From an uncultured Bacteroidales bacterium (GTDB taxonomy: Bacteria > Bacteroidota > Bacteroidia > Bacteroidales > Bacteroidaceae), in NCBI GenBank assembly GCA_902783615.1, contig CACZRQ010000064.1, forward strand, positions 1-26,099: a DNA stretch of 26,099 bases, in the 5' to 3' direction. Both the position numbers and the translations under genes were made by a program. Within the stretch, counting starts at the first letter, position 1. The number at the start of each line of letters is the position of its first letter. Shown here piece after piece: positions 16,352 through 24,047 of this stretch. The notes beneath the pieces were generated by a model. That model did no database searches and was not told where the DNA came from. It saw only the letters and a list, made by a program, of their open reading frames with translations.

Positions 16352-17038
16352 ATGAAAGCAGTATTAAACATTGTTTTGGCTGCCATTGCAGTATTTTTAC
16401 TCTACATTTGCTATGAGAGTGTGATGGGGCCTGTCAGATTTGAAGAAGAAAAAGGTATTCGAGACAAAGCCGTTCAGGCACGTTTGCTGGACATCCGTAA
16501 AGCGCAAGCTGAGTATAGCAATACTCACGACCGCCAGTACACTAACAACTTTGATTCTCTGATTTACTTCGTAAAGAACCAGAAGCTCCCTCTCGTGTTC
16601 AAGAAGGGTGTGTTGAGCGACGCACAGCTTGAAAGCGGTCTGACAGAAGCAAAGGCAATGGCTATCATCAATAAGGCCAAGAAAACTGGCAAGTACGATG
16701 AAGTAAAGAAGAATGGTTTGGAGAACTTCTCTCGCGATACCACCTGGGTGGCTGTTATCGATACCATCTTCCCAAAGGGCTTCAACGCAGACTCTCTGCG
16801 CTATGTACCTTACGGCAAGGGCGTACAGTTCCAGATGGATACCTTGACCCAGATAGCTCGTTCTGGCGCTCCTATCTGTCTGCTCGAGGTTAAGACTCCT
16901 TATGAAGTTTACTTGGGCGACCTTGACAAGCAGGAAATCATCAATCTCAAAGACCAGCAGGAGCAGTTGAACAAGTACTGTGGTCTGAAGATCGGTGACC
17001 TGGAGACTGCAAACAACAATGCAGGTAACTGGGAGTAA
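16352..17038 (+). CDS. Conserved membrane-anchored protein of unknown function, pilin-like N-terminus
   Basis: A 228-residue protein that I do not recognise as a named family, though similar proteins accompany DUF3822 and rsmD in Bacteroidales. A single hydrophobic helix (about 4-22) starts almost at the N-terminus and is followed by a long amphipathic helix (VQARLLDIRKAQAEYSNTH) and RQYTNNFDSLIYFVK. This arrangement resembles the N-terminal helix and the A-Y-YT-L pattern of type IV pilins or pseudopilins, but the GFxxxE prepilin cleavage motif is missing. The rest (about 75-228) is polar and probably periplasmic. There is one cysteine in the anchor helix (Cys20), one at about 176 and one near the C-terminus. 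The A-rich leader and uniform codon choice (AAG, CGT, GCT) hint at good expression. Its last 20 bases overlap the next gene. Confidence 0.8.
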   Translation: MKAVLNIVLAAIAVFLLYICYESVMGPVRFEEEKGIRDKAVQARLLDIRKAQAEYSNTHDRQYTNNFDSLIYFVKNQKLPLVFKKGVLSDAQLESGLTEAKAMAIINKAKKTGKYDEVKKNGLENFSRDTTWVAVIDTIFPKGFNADSLRYVPYGKGVQFQMDTLTQIARSGAPICLLEVKTPYEVYLGDLDKQEIINLKDQQEQLNKYCGLKIGDLETANNNAGNWE

Positions 17039-17807
17039 TTCTGCACAGCACATATTATCCATCCGCTTATCAGCGGATGGATTTTATTTTGCCATCCTTA
17101 ACACGAAAGCTAAGGAGGGAAGTGATTCGTACACCTATTATATATATAAGGTGGACGAATCTCTTTCTATAGCTGCCAACTTCAAGCAGGCAATAGCCCA
17201 GCTCGATTGGCTCAGCTTTACCTATCAGGCAGTACACATCGTTATTACCACCAGGCGTTTCACAATCATGCCCTTGGATTTCTTCGAGGATGAACAGGCA
17301 GAAACCATCTTCTACCATAACTTCCATCCCATCGACAACGAGGAGGTGGTCTATAACATCCTGCGGAAGAGCGACCAAGTGATATTGTTTGGCATCGACA
17401 AAGCCCTGTCCTCACTCATATACGAACTTTTCCCCGATGCCCACTTGCAAGTGCAAGCTACTCCACTTTTTGAATATCTGGCCATACAAAACCGTCAGGT
17501 TCAGCATCGCCAGATGTTGTGCTTTGTGGCTGACCATACCCTTACCATCGGTGTGATGGAGCATCGCAACCTGCTGTTTGGCAATAGCTTTTCATGCAAT
17601 TGTACTTCTGATCGCCTCTATTACATCCTGTATTGTTGGAAACAGCTGGGCATGAACCAACTGGTCGATGAGCTTTTGCTGGCTGATAACACCACCCCTG
17701 CACAAAATGGGGCACCATCGCTCCAACAAGAGCTCTCACGCTTCATCCAGCAAGTCAACCCTCTACAGTCACCCACTTATCTCGACCTCCAGTCATTCAT
17801 CGCATGA
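17019..17807 (+). CDS. DUF3822 family protein
   Basis: A 262-residue cytoplasmic protein of the DUF3822 family, restricted to Bacteroidota and of unknown role. The hallmark N-terminus QHILSIRLSADGFYFAIL is present; later segments such as TRRFTIMPLDFF and LLFGNSFSCNCTSDRLYYIL also fit the family. The fold is thought by similarity to be actin/ASKHA-like, but I cannot confirm this from sequence. The start is the ATG at 17019, inside the last 20 bases of the gene before it; an in-frame GTG at 16995 adds only eight residues and lies further upstream, so it is less likely. The ATGA overlap with rsmD (17804-17807) implies translational coupling. A perfect terminator-like hairpin (17057-17082) lies within codons 13-22. 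Confidence 0.85.
   Translation: MQVTGSNSAQHILSIRLSADGFYFAILNTKAKEGSDSYTYYIYKVDESLSIAANFKQAIAQLDWLSFTYQAVHIVITTRRFTIMPLDFFEDEQAETIFYHNFHPIDNEEVVYNILRKSDQVILFGIDKALSSLIYELFPDAHLQVQATPLFEYLAIQNRQVQHRQMLCFVADHTLTIGVMEHRNLLFGNSFSCNCTSDRLYYILYCWKQLGMNQLVDELLLADNTTPAQNGAPSLQQELSRFIQQVNPLQSPTYLDLQSFIA
17057..17090 (+). terminator. Terminator-like hairpin inside the start of the DUF3822 gene
   Basis: A perfect 10-bp stem (17057-17066 with 17073-17082) encloses a 6-base loop TTATCA and is followed by TTTATTTT. It lies 18 bases after the stop of the preceding gene but within the DUF3822 coding region, where it encodes part of LSIRLSADGF. It could end most transcripts of the preceding gene unless ribosomes translating DUF3822 keep it open. 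Position and shape are observed; activity is inferred. Confidence 0.55.
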
Positions 17808-18364
17808 GGGTAGTCAGTGGCATATACAAAGGCAGGCGCTTCGATGTGCCCCACTCTTTCAAGGCTCGTCCAACTACCGACTTTGCCAAAGAGAATCTGT
17901 TTAATGTATTGGGTAACCTCATTGATTTCGATGACGAGGTACATGCCCTCGACCTTTTTGCTGGAACAGGAAGTATTAGCCTCGAGCTTCTCTCACGAGG
18001 TTGCTCGCAAGTGGTGAGCATCGAGAAAGACCGTGACCACTATGCATTTATCAGTAAAGTAAAGAAAGAATTGGGCAATACGGCTTGGTTGCCCTTCAAA
18101 ACCGACGTGTTCAAGTTCATCAGCCGTTGCAACGAGCAGTTCGACCTGGTGTTTGCCGATCCACCCTATGCTTTGCCCCAGCTATCCTCATTGCCCGACC
18201 TCGTTTTCCAACACAATCTGTTAAAGCCCAATGGATTGTTTATTCTGGAGCATGGAAAGGACTATGACTTCCAGCAGCATCCCCACTTTATGCAACATCG
18301 CAAGTATGGTGCTGTAAATTTCTCTTTCTTTCAGGTCACAACAAGGGCGACATCAAACGGATAA
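17804..18364 (+). CDS. rsmD: 16S rRNA (guanine966-N2)-methyltransferase RsmD
   Basis: A 186-residue SAM-dependent methyltransferase (198 in E. coli) that methylates G966 of 16S rRNA in the 30S subunit. The N-terminal RVVSGIYKGRRF and KARPTTDFAKENLFNVL are characteristic of RsmD; the SAM site is LDLFAGTGSISLELLSRG and the catalytic tetrad appears in VFADPPYALP. It overlaps the DUF3822 stop by four bases (ATGA). Its last 29 bases overlap the cls gene on the other strand, and no terminator is seen there. All expected motifs are present and the length is normal. Confidence 0.94.
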   Translation: MRVVSGIYKGRRFDVPHSFKARPTTDFAKENLFNVLGNLIDFDDEVHALDLFAGTGSISLELLSRGCSQVVSIEKDRDHYAFISKVKKELGNTAWLPFKTDVFKFISRCNEQFDLVFADPPYALPQLSSLPDLVFQHNLLKPNGLFILEHGKDYDFQQHPHFMQHRKYGAVNFSFFQVTTRATSNG

Positions 18365-19775
18365 AACTCTCAAGCGCCTTACTCCTGCGCGATCGTTTCT
18401 CCCATTGTTTCAAGAAGATTTGCTTGCTCTCTCGCTGGTCGGCCAGGAAAAACTCACGTGCTTTGACGGCCACCTGTCCATCGTAGATAAAGGCATTGGC
18501 CTCGAAGTTATGCTCGAAACTACGGAAATCCATGTTGGTGGAACCAATGGTGGTGAGCATGTCATCGCTCACCATCAACTTCGAATGCAGGAACCCCTTC
18601 TGATAGAAATACACCTTCACCCCTGCCTGCAGCACATCGGTCAGATACGATCGTGAGCCCCATTGTGCCAACTTCGTATCAGTCTGCTCTGGTATCATCA
18701 GGCGAACATCCACCCCTGCCATCGCTGCAGTCTGCAGAGCATTCAGCATGGCCTCAGAAGGCAGAAAATAAGGCGTTTGCACATAGAAATAACGCTTGGC
18801 ATTACTGATGGCTTTAATCAAGCCATTCATGATTTCCTGTCCTGGTTGCACAGGCGAACTGGTCACCACCTGAATCATTGCCGAACCCATGTTGCCAACC
18901 TCTGGGAAATAATGGTCAGATGTCAACAAGGTACGATCGGTGAAATACCAGTCCAGTATGAAGACCGTTTGCAAACCGTACACAGCTTTGCCTCTAATCA
19001 GCATGTGGGTATCACGCCAAATACCCCAAGGCACACCTGTAACATAGCGTTCGGCAAGGTTCATGCCACCAATGAAACCTGTACGTCCGTCAATCACCAC
19101 CAGTTTACGATGGTTTCTATAGTTTATCTTACTGGTAAACAAAGGGAACCTCACCTTCAGGAAACTCCTCACCTCAATGCCTGCCTCCATCATCCCATTG
19201 AAGAAAGCATTGGGTGTCTGCCAACTTCCCACATCGTCGTATATCACCCTTACAGTCACCCCTTGGCGAGCCTTTTCTACCAACACATCACGAATCTGCT
19301 GACCCACAGCATCATCGGAAAAAATATACGACTCCATGTGGATAAAATCTTGGGCTGCCTGTAGTTCGTTCACCAGTGCAGCAATCCAACTGACACCATC
19401 TATATAAATCTCGGTCTCGTTGCCAGCAAAGGGGAAAGCGTGGTTGGAATGTCGAAATAGCGACACCAGTCCTTCATAGCCTGCTGGCACCTCGTTGTCG
19501 GTCTGCGAAAGGTATTCCGTCTCTGGCCTTTTCAGTAATTTATTAAAACTCCGCTTGCTGATAATCTGGTCGCGACGATGGGTTCTACCAAAGAAGATAT
19601 AAAACACCAGGCCAATCACAGGCAGGAACACCAGCACCAATACCCAGGCTATGGTCTTCACAGGATTACGATTCTCCAGCACCACCACCCAGATGGTACT
19701 CAGTATCACCGCCAAATAGATCAGATATACCGACCACGAAGCTACTAATCCCACTATTTCATTCCATGCAGACAT
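18336..19775 (-). CDS. cls: Cardiolipin synthase
   Basis: A 479-residue phospholipase-D superfamily enzyme (486 for E. coli ClsA) that joins two phosphatidylglycerols, or related donors, into cardiolipin at the inner membrane. Two N-terminal membrane helices (about 12-33 and 41-62) precede the PLDc-N motif ending FYIFFGR. Both HKD motifs are intact: His222-Lys224-Asp229 in HRKLVVIDGRTGFIGG and His397-Lys399-Asp404 in HSKLMVSDDMLTTIGS. The ATG overlaps the stop of the upstream barrel gene (TAATG on the minus strand), so its translation is probably coupled to that gene and it likely has no promoter of its own. The 3' end runs 29 bases into rsmD. Confidence 0.95.
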   Translation of the reverse strand: MSAWNEIVGLVASWSVYLIYLAVILSTIWVVVLENRNPVKTIAWVLVLVFLPVIGLVFYIFFGRTHRRDQIISKRSFNKLLKRPETEYLSQTDNEVPAGYEGLVSLFRHSNHAFPFAGNETEIYIDGVSWIAALVNELQAAQDFIHMESYIFSDDAVGQQIRDVLVEKARQGVTVRVIYDDVGSWQTPNAFFNGMMEAGIEVRSFLKVRFPLFTSKINYRNHRKLVVIDGRTGFIGGMNLAERYVTGVPWGIWRDTHMLIRGKAVYGLQTVFILDWYFTDRTLLTSDHYFPEVGNMGSAMIQVVTSSPVQPGQEIMNGLIKAISNAKRYFYVQTPYFLPSEAMLNALQTAAMAGVDVRLMIPEQTDTKLAQWGSRSYLTDVLQAGVKVYFYQKGFLHSKLMVSDDMLTTIGSTNMDFRSFEHNFEANAFIYDGQVAVKAREFFLADQRESKQIFLKQWEKRSRRSKALESFIRLMSPLL

Positions 19776-22750
19776 TATTCTCCTGGCCTTCTTCCGCCTC
19801 CGAAGCCTCCGCCACCGCCTCCTGGGCGACCACCACCGCCTCCGAAGCCACCTGGACGACCGCCACCGTTAAAGTCACCTGGAGGAGGACCTTGGAAATC
19901 GCCAGGTCCACGCCTCTGCTGCTGACGTGCATTTCTTCCTCCAAAGATATTCAGACGGTAGATAAAATGCACCATCACATAACTGTTAATGGCATTATAC
20001 TGGTTCACCGAACGGCCATTAGCAGAAAGCGATCGCATAATCGTGCTCTGCTTCTTCAAGATATCATACGCCTCCACACTCAATGATGCAGCTCCCTTAA
20101 ACAACGACTGGGAAACCTGCGCATTCCAAATCAACTCGTCACGGTTCATGCTCTTGTCACTATATCCACGTCGAGCCTGGTTCGTAATGTTCGTTGAGAT
20201 CGTCATGTTCCATGGCAATGTAAACTGCGTATTTGCACCATACGAAAACGTAAATGGCTCCTGATTGTTCTGCGTATTCAGCTTATTTCGTTCAATGCTG
20301 TAATTAATCGCTCCATTGATGCCAAACTCAAACCAGTCGTTGCGATAAGCACCATTCACACGCTCGCCTAATGTCAGGTTCGTAGTAGTATTCTTCTGCT
20401 CAATGTGCGTCCTGTTATCCGTCAGATAACCCACATTGTTGGTATAGCCTACCTGCGTAAACGTATTAATGGTAAACTTCTGGTTCTTCAGTGCCGTATT
20501 ATAGTTGAACATACCATTGATATTCCAATTGCCATTGATATTCTTCGGCATTGTGGTCCATCCACCAGTCTTTTCGTTATATACTCTACTGTTACTGATG
20601 CTGTTCTGTGAAGCGTTGAAGAACACATTGGCCGAAATACCACGTTGTCTTTCTGCATTGTAGGTGTTATAGAACATCGTCACAGTGTGGGTAAACGAAG
20701 GCTTCAAGCCCGGATTACCCACCCTTATATTCAGCGGATTGGTATAATCCGTTATAGGCAACAGATTCTCCATGCTGGGCTGTGAACTTCTGCCTCGATA
20801 CTGGAACCTCAGCTGACTCACTTTCGAGAATCGATACCTGAAATCGACATTTGGTGCAAAATTGAACACGTTGCGAGTGGTATCTATCATATAGTCGCCC
20901 TGCTTATACGAGAGCACCGTATGCTGTGGCTGTAGGTTGATACCTGCACTCAACTGATACTTCTCACGATTGAATCGAAGAGTTACCGATCCCTCATGAT
21001 TGTAATAGCGATATTCGGCATACTTGCCCAAGCTGTCCACCTCGGCAGTCTGATAGCCTGAAGGCAGGGCATCGCCCAATGCCCATGGGAAGTCGTTCAG
21101 ACTATACGTCTTGCGATCGTTCTTATCGAAGCTATACTGAAACTGATAGCTGAACTGCAGGAAAGTGTTCTTGGCAATCGGCTCGCTATAAGTCACCTGT
21201 GCCGAATAAGTTGTATTCTTAGCAGGTGTAGCAATATATTGGTTGCGAATGAGCGTCGAGTCACCTCCAAGCTCACTCACTAACTGGTAATATCTGGTCA
21301 GTGATTGTGTATATTGGTCGTTGTCATTATCCCCATAGCGGAACGTTCCACGGAAAGTCACATTTCGTCCGGCATCATTCAACTTACGGTTAATCTGTAA
21401 GGTGCTGTTCACACTCAGTTGGTTCTGCTTCGTCATATTGGCACTGGCTGTCAGGTTGCGACGAATTTCTCTCAACGGGTCAGATTCTGACAGAATGTCG
21501 AATGAAAGGTATTCGTTCGGATCGTCCACCAGCTGATAGGGATCACTGCTGAAAGTACCGCTTTGCGAACTAGAGCCATTGTTGGTCTTGCCCCACGAAA
21601 TGGTGGGTCGGAACAATATGTTGGTCAATGCATTTGGTTTCCATTCAATACGCATGTTGGCGTTCCACTGGTGGTTCTTGTTGCGACTCATCGAGTTAGA
21701 GTTCATGAACGAGCTACTTCCATCCAACAGGAAGTTCTCCTGCGAGCCTTTGTTCACCACATCATTGTCACGCCAGTTATAACGGATGCTACCACCCAAT
21801 TCCAGCTTTTCTGTTTCAGTGGCAAAGCTCATGCCAATGGTCTTCGTGGCCGTCAAGCCATTGTTACGGCCAAAGCGGAATCCACCACCTCCTCCACCAC
21901 CAGAGAAACCTTGGTCGTTCACATTGTTGGCACTGCCCATGAATGTCAGCTGTGTAGATCCGTTGAAATAGTTCATCATCGCACGACTGGTATATCGTTT
22001 TTCCGTACCTGCACCTAAGTCGATGTTGCCAAACAAGCCCTGATTCATATTCTTCTTCACCGTCAGGTCAAGCACAGTCTCTTCTTCACCATCCTCGATA
22101 CCAGTCACACGAGCCATATCGCTCTGTCGGTCGTAAGTCTTCAGGTTCTCCACCATATCCACTGGTAAGTTCTTCAAACCTGTCTGCACATCACCTCCAA
22201 AGAACTCCTTACCGTTCACCATCAGCTTCTTGATATCCTTGCCATTGATCTTGATGTTACCTTGGTCGTCCACCTCGGCACCAGGCAACTTCTTCACAAG
22301 TTCTTCCAGCATCGCTCCTTCGGGAGTTCGGTAAGCACTGGCATTATATAATAAGGTGTCCTCCACCACCTGCACCTGTGAAGCCATGGCTGTCACGATC
22401 GCTTCTTGTAGGGCAATGGCATCTATCTCCATCTTCTTCGTGCCCACATCCACGTTTGGGCGGTTGTTTGTCAACGTCAGTTGCTCAAACATGTTCTTGT
22501 ATCCAATGAACGAAATCTTCATCAGATACTTGCCTGGACCCACCTTTGGTAGTTCAAACTGTCCTTGTTCAAGAGTGGCAGCACCATTCACGTAGGCACT
22601 GTCGGGCATCGTCATCAGCTGTACGGTAGCCTGCACCACAGGCTCACCTGAGTCTTTGTCCACCACCTTACCTCTCACGGTAATGTTTCTGGTCTGTGCC
22701 ACAGCTGTTGCCGTCACCAGCAACATCAATAAGAATAATAGCTTTCTCAT
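19775..22750 (-). CDS. TonB-receptor-like outer-membrane beta-barrel protein
   Basis: A 991-residue exported protein. A signal peptide (1-18, MRKLLFLLMLLVTATAVAQ with cleavage near Ala-Gln) leads into a carboxypeptidase-regulatory-like Ig domain (about 22-105, VRGKVVDKDSGEPVVQATVQ), a plug-like domain (about 125-240) and a long beta-barrel of the OMP_b-brl_3 type (about 240-935) ending YVMVHFIYRLNIF. A run of seven Gly occurs near residue 283, likely an extracellular loop. The last 50 or so residues are a Gly/Pro/Arg tail (GGGRPGGFGGGGGRPG-like). It is not a SusC: no SusD follows and the SusC signature is absent. The substrate is unknown. It is transcribed first, with cls overlapping by one base. 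Confidence 0.87.
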   Translation of the reverse strand: MRKLLFLLMLLVTATAVAQTRNITVRGKVVDKDSGEPVVQATVQLMTMPDSAYVNGAATLEQGQFELPKVGPGKYLMKISFIGYKNMFEQLTLTNNRPNVDVGTKKMEIDAIALQEAIVTAMASQVQVVEDTLLYNASAYRTPEGAMLEELVKKLPGAEVDDQGNIKINGKDIKKLMVNGKEFFGGDVQTGLKNLPVDMVENLKTYDRQSDMARVTGIEDGEEETVLDLTVKKNMNQGLFGNIDLGAGTEKRYTSRAMMNYFNGSTQLTFMGSANNVNDQGFSGGGGGGGFRFGRNNGLTATKTIGMSFATETEKLELGGSIRYNWRDNDVVNKGSQENFLLDGSSSFMNSNSMSRNKNHQWNANMRIEWKPNALTNILFRPTISWGKTNNGSSSQSGTFSSDPYQLVDDPNEYLSFDILSESDPLREIRRNLTASANMTKQNQLSVNSTLQINRKLNDAGRNVTFRGTFRYGDNDNDQYTQSLTRYYQLVSELGGDSTLIRNQYIATPAKNTTYSAQVTYSEPIAKNTFLQFSYQFQYSFDKNDRKTYSLNDFPWALGDALPSGYQTAEVDSLGKYAEYRYYNHEGSVTLRFNREKYQLSAGINLQPQHTVLSYKQGDYMIDTTRNVFNFAPNVDFRYRFSKVSQLRFQYRGRSSQPSMENLLPITDYTNPLNIRVGNPGLKPSFTHTVTMFYNTYNAERQRGISANVFFNASQNSISNSRVYNEKTGGWTTMPKNINGNWNINGMFNYNTALKNQKFTINTFTQVGYTNNVGYLTDNRTHIEQKNTTTNLTLGERVNGAYRNDWFEFGINGAINYSIERNKLNTQNNQEPFTFSYGANTQFTLPWNMTISTNITNQARRGYSDKSMNRDELIWNAQVSQSLFKGAASLSVEAYDILKKQSTIMRSLSANGRSVNQYNAINSYVMVHFIYRLNIFGGRNARQQQRRGPGDFQGPPPGDFNGGGRPGGFGGGGGRPGGGGGGFGGGRRPGE

Positions 22751-22856
22751 TTCTTTTCAATCCAAATGTTAATAAATACGGCTTTATGACACCATTTTGC
22801 CAAGCAAGTTTAATGTCTCCGTAATTTATTTAAAATATTTTAAGTTTTTTCGCTCG

Positions 22857-22864
22857 CAAAGATA
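22857..22864 (-). promoter_or_regulatory. -7 box for the outer-membrane barrel gene
   Basis: On the minus strand TATCTTTG is a perfect -7 consensus. The leader to the ATG at 22750 is about 100 bases, A+T-rich, with no clear secondary structure. No TTTG is seen at -33; that place is taken by the aroB -7 box. Confidence 0.6.
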
Positions 22865-22884
22865 CATCATTTCTCAATAAGTTT

Positions 22885-22892
22885 TATCTTTG
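22885..22892 (+). promoter_or_regulatory. -7 box for aroB
   Basis: TATCTTTG is a perfect -7 consensus lying 30 bases before the aroB ATG at 22923. The 20 bases between it and the divergent box equal the normal -33/-7 spacer. Confidence 0.6.
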
Positions 22893-22922
22893 CAATCTTA
22901 AAGTATCATAAAACCAGCGAAT

Positions 22923-23984
22923 ATGAACAACCAAGACGTCATCCTATGTCAAGATTTAAGGAACAGCCTCACTGAAGCGGTGAGCCTTGTCAAGCCCGAT
23001 CAAGTATATATCCTTACTGATGTCACCACCCATCGTCTTTGTCTGCCTTTACTGGCAGGCATCCCAGTACTGGCACAGTCGCACGACATTGTCATTGCTG
23101 CAGGCGATGAGAACAAGAACCTCGATACCCTGGCAGAAGTATGGCAAGCCTTAAGCGAAGGGGGAGCCACACGCCACAGTCTCCTGATCTGCTTAGGTGG
23201 CGGCATGGTCACCGATTTAGGTGGCTTTGCAGCCTCCACTTTCAAGCGAGGCATTGCCTACATCAACATCCCCACCACCCTCTTAGCTATGGTCGATGCT
23301 GCTGTAGGTGGTAAGACAGCCATCAATTTCAACGGATTGAAAAACGAGGTAGGCGTATTTCAACCCGCCTTCAAGGTGTTGCTATACAGCGAATTCCTGC
23401 GCACACTCGATACCCACAACCTCCTATCGGGCTATGCTGAGATGCTGAAGCATGGCTTGATCAGTGATTCAAGTACCCTCAATGATCTCTTGGCTTTCAA
23501 TCTGGATGTTGTCGATTACAGATTGTTGCAGCAATTAGTGGCTCAAAGTGTTCAGGTAAAAAAAGGCATTGTAGAGCAAGATCCTCGAGAGCAAGGCCTG
23601 CGAAAAGCGTTGAACCTGGGTCACACAGTGGGGCATGCATTCGAGTCGTTGGCCTTGCAGCAACATCGTCCTGTGCTGCATGGCTATGCCATAGCATGGG
23701 GGTTGGTTTGTGAGCTCTATCTATCACATGTGTGCTGTGGCTTCCCTCGTGATGTCATGCGATCAGTAATCCATTTCATCCATCAGCACTATGGTCCCTT
23801 TGCCTTCACCTGTGATGATTATCCTCAGCTCTACAGCTTTATGACTCACGACAAGAAGAATCAGGGTGGCATCATCAATTTCACCCTACTCAGCGATGTA
23901 GGCAAATTGCAGCTTAATCAAACTGCATCACAACCGCTCATTTACGAAATGCTCGATTTCTATCGTGAGAGCATGGGGATTTAA
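22923..23984 (+). CDS. aroB: 3-dehydroquinate synthase
   Basis: A 353-residue NAD- and metal-dependent enzyme (362 in E. coli) that closes DAHP to 3-dehydroquinate, the second step of the shikimate pathway. The NAD-binding region GGGMVTDLGGFAASTFKRG and the IPTTLLAMVDAAVGGKTAINF segment are typical. The likely zinc ligands are Glu173 (GYAEMLKHG), His234 (NLGHTVGHAFE) and His253 (LHGYAIAWG). All are in place. No other shikimate gene is adjacent, so it is transcribed alone from its own promoter. It converges on the lipoprotein pair to the right, with a hairpin between them. Confidence 0.95.
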   Translation: MNNQDVILCQDLRNSLTEAVSLVKPDQVYILTDVTTHRLCLPLLAGIPVLAQSHDIVIAAGDENKNLDTLAEVWQALSEGGATRHSLLICLGGGMVTDLGGFAASTFKRGIAYINIPTTLLAMVDAAVGGKTAINFNGLKNEVGVFQPAFKVLLYSEFLRTLDTHNLLSGYAEMLKHGLISDSSTLNDLLAFNLDVVDYRLLQQLVAQSVQVKKGIVEQDPREQGLRKALNLGHTVGHAFESLALQQHRPVLHGYAIAWGLVCELYLSHVCCGFPRDVMRSVIHFIHQHYGPFAFTCDDYPQLYSFMTHDKKNQGGIINFTLLSDVGKLQLNQTASQPLIYEMLDFYRESMGI

Positions 23985-23993
23985 TAAAAAAGT

Positions 23994-24031
23994 AGGGACG
24001 ACAGAAACAAATAGAATGGTCTGTCGCCCCT
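23994..24031 (-). terminator. Terminator for the FimB-like lipoprotein pair
   Basis: A 12-base stem with one A-C mismatch (23994-24005 with 24020-24031) encloses a 14-base loop. On the minus strand it is followed after three bases by a run of six T, so it suits the lipoprotein transcript. On the plus strand there is no T-run after it, and termination of aroB is less certain. Confidence 0.65.
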
Positions 24032-24047
24032 GACTGCACAATAATCC

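Noticed and set aside
16995..17018. GTG start for the DUF3822 gene
   Set aside because: It adds eight residues not typical of the family and lies deeper inside the previous gene than the ATG at 17019.
16397..17062. A 221-codon open frame antisense to the small membrane protein gene
   Set aside because: The plus-strand frame has a promoter, an A-rich leader, a convincing membrane helix and operon context. The antisense product looks random, with Leu/Val/Cys-rich shadow composition.
18455..18460. Other CACGTG hexamers as parS candidates (also near 527 and 14180)
   Set aside because: Their flanks do not match the parS arms. About six CACGTG are expected by chance in a window of this size.
18663..19364. 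A 233-codon open frame antisense to cls
   Set aside because: Both HKD motifs and the full cls length are on the minus strand. The antisense product is His/Gln/Thr-rich with no recognisable domain.
19775..22750. SusC-type receptor of a polysaccharide utilisation locus
   Set aside because: No SusD-like gene, glycoside hydrolase or sensor is adjacent, and the barrel resembles the OMP_b-brl_3 group. The partner is cls.
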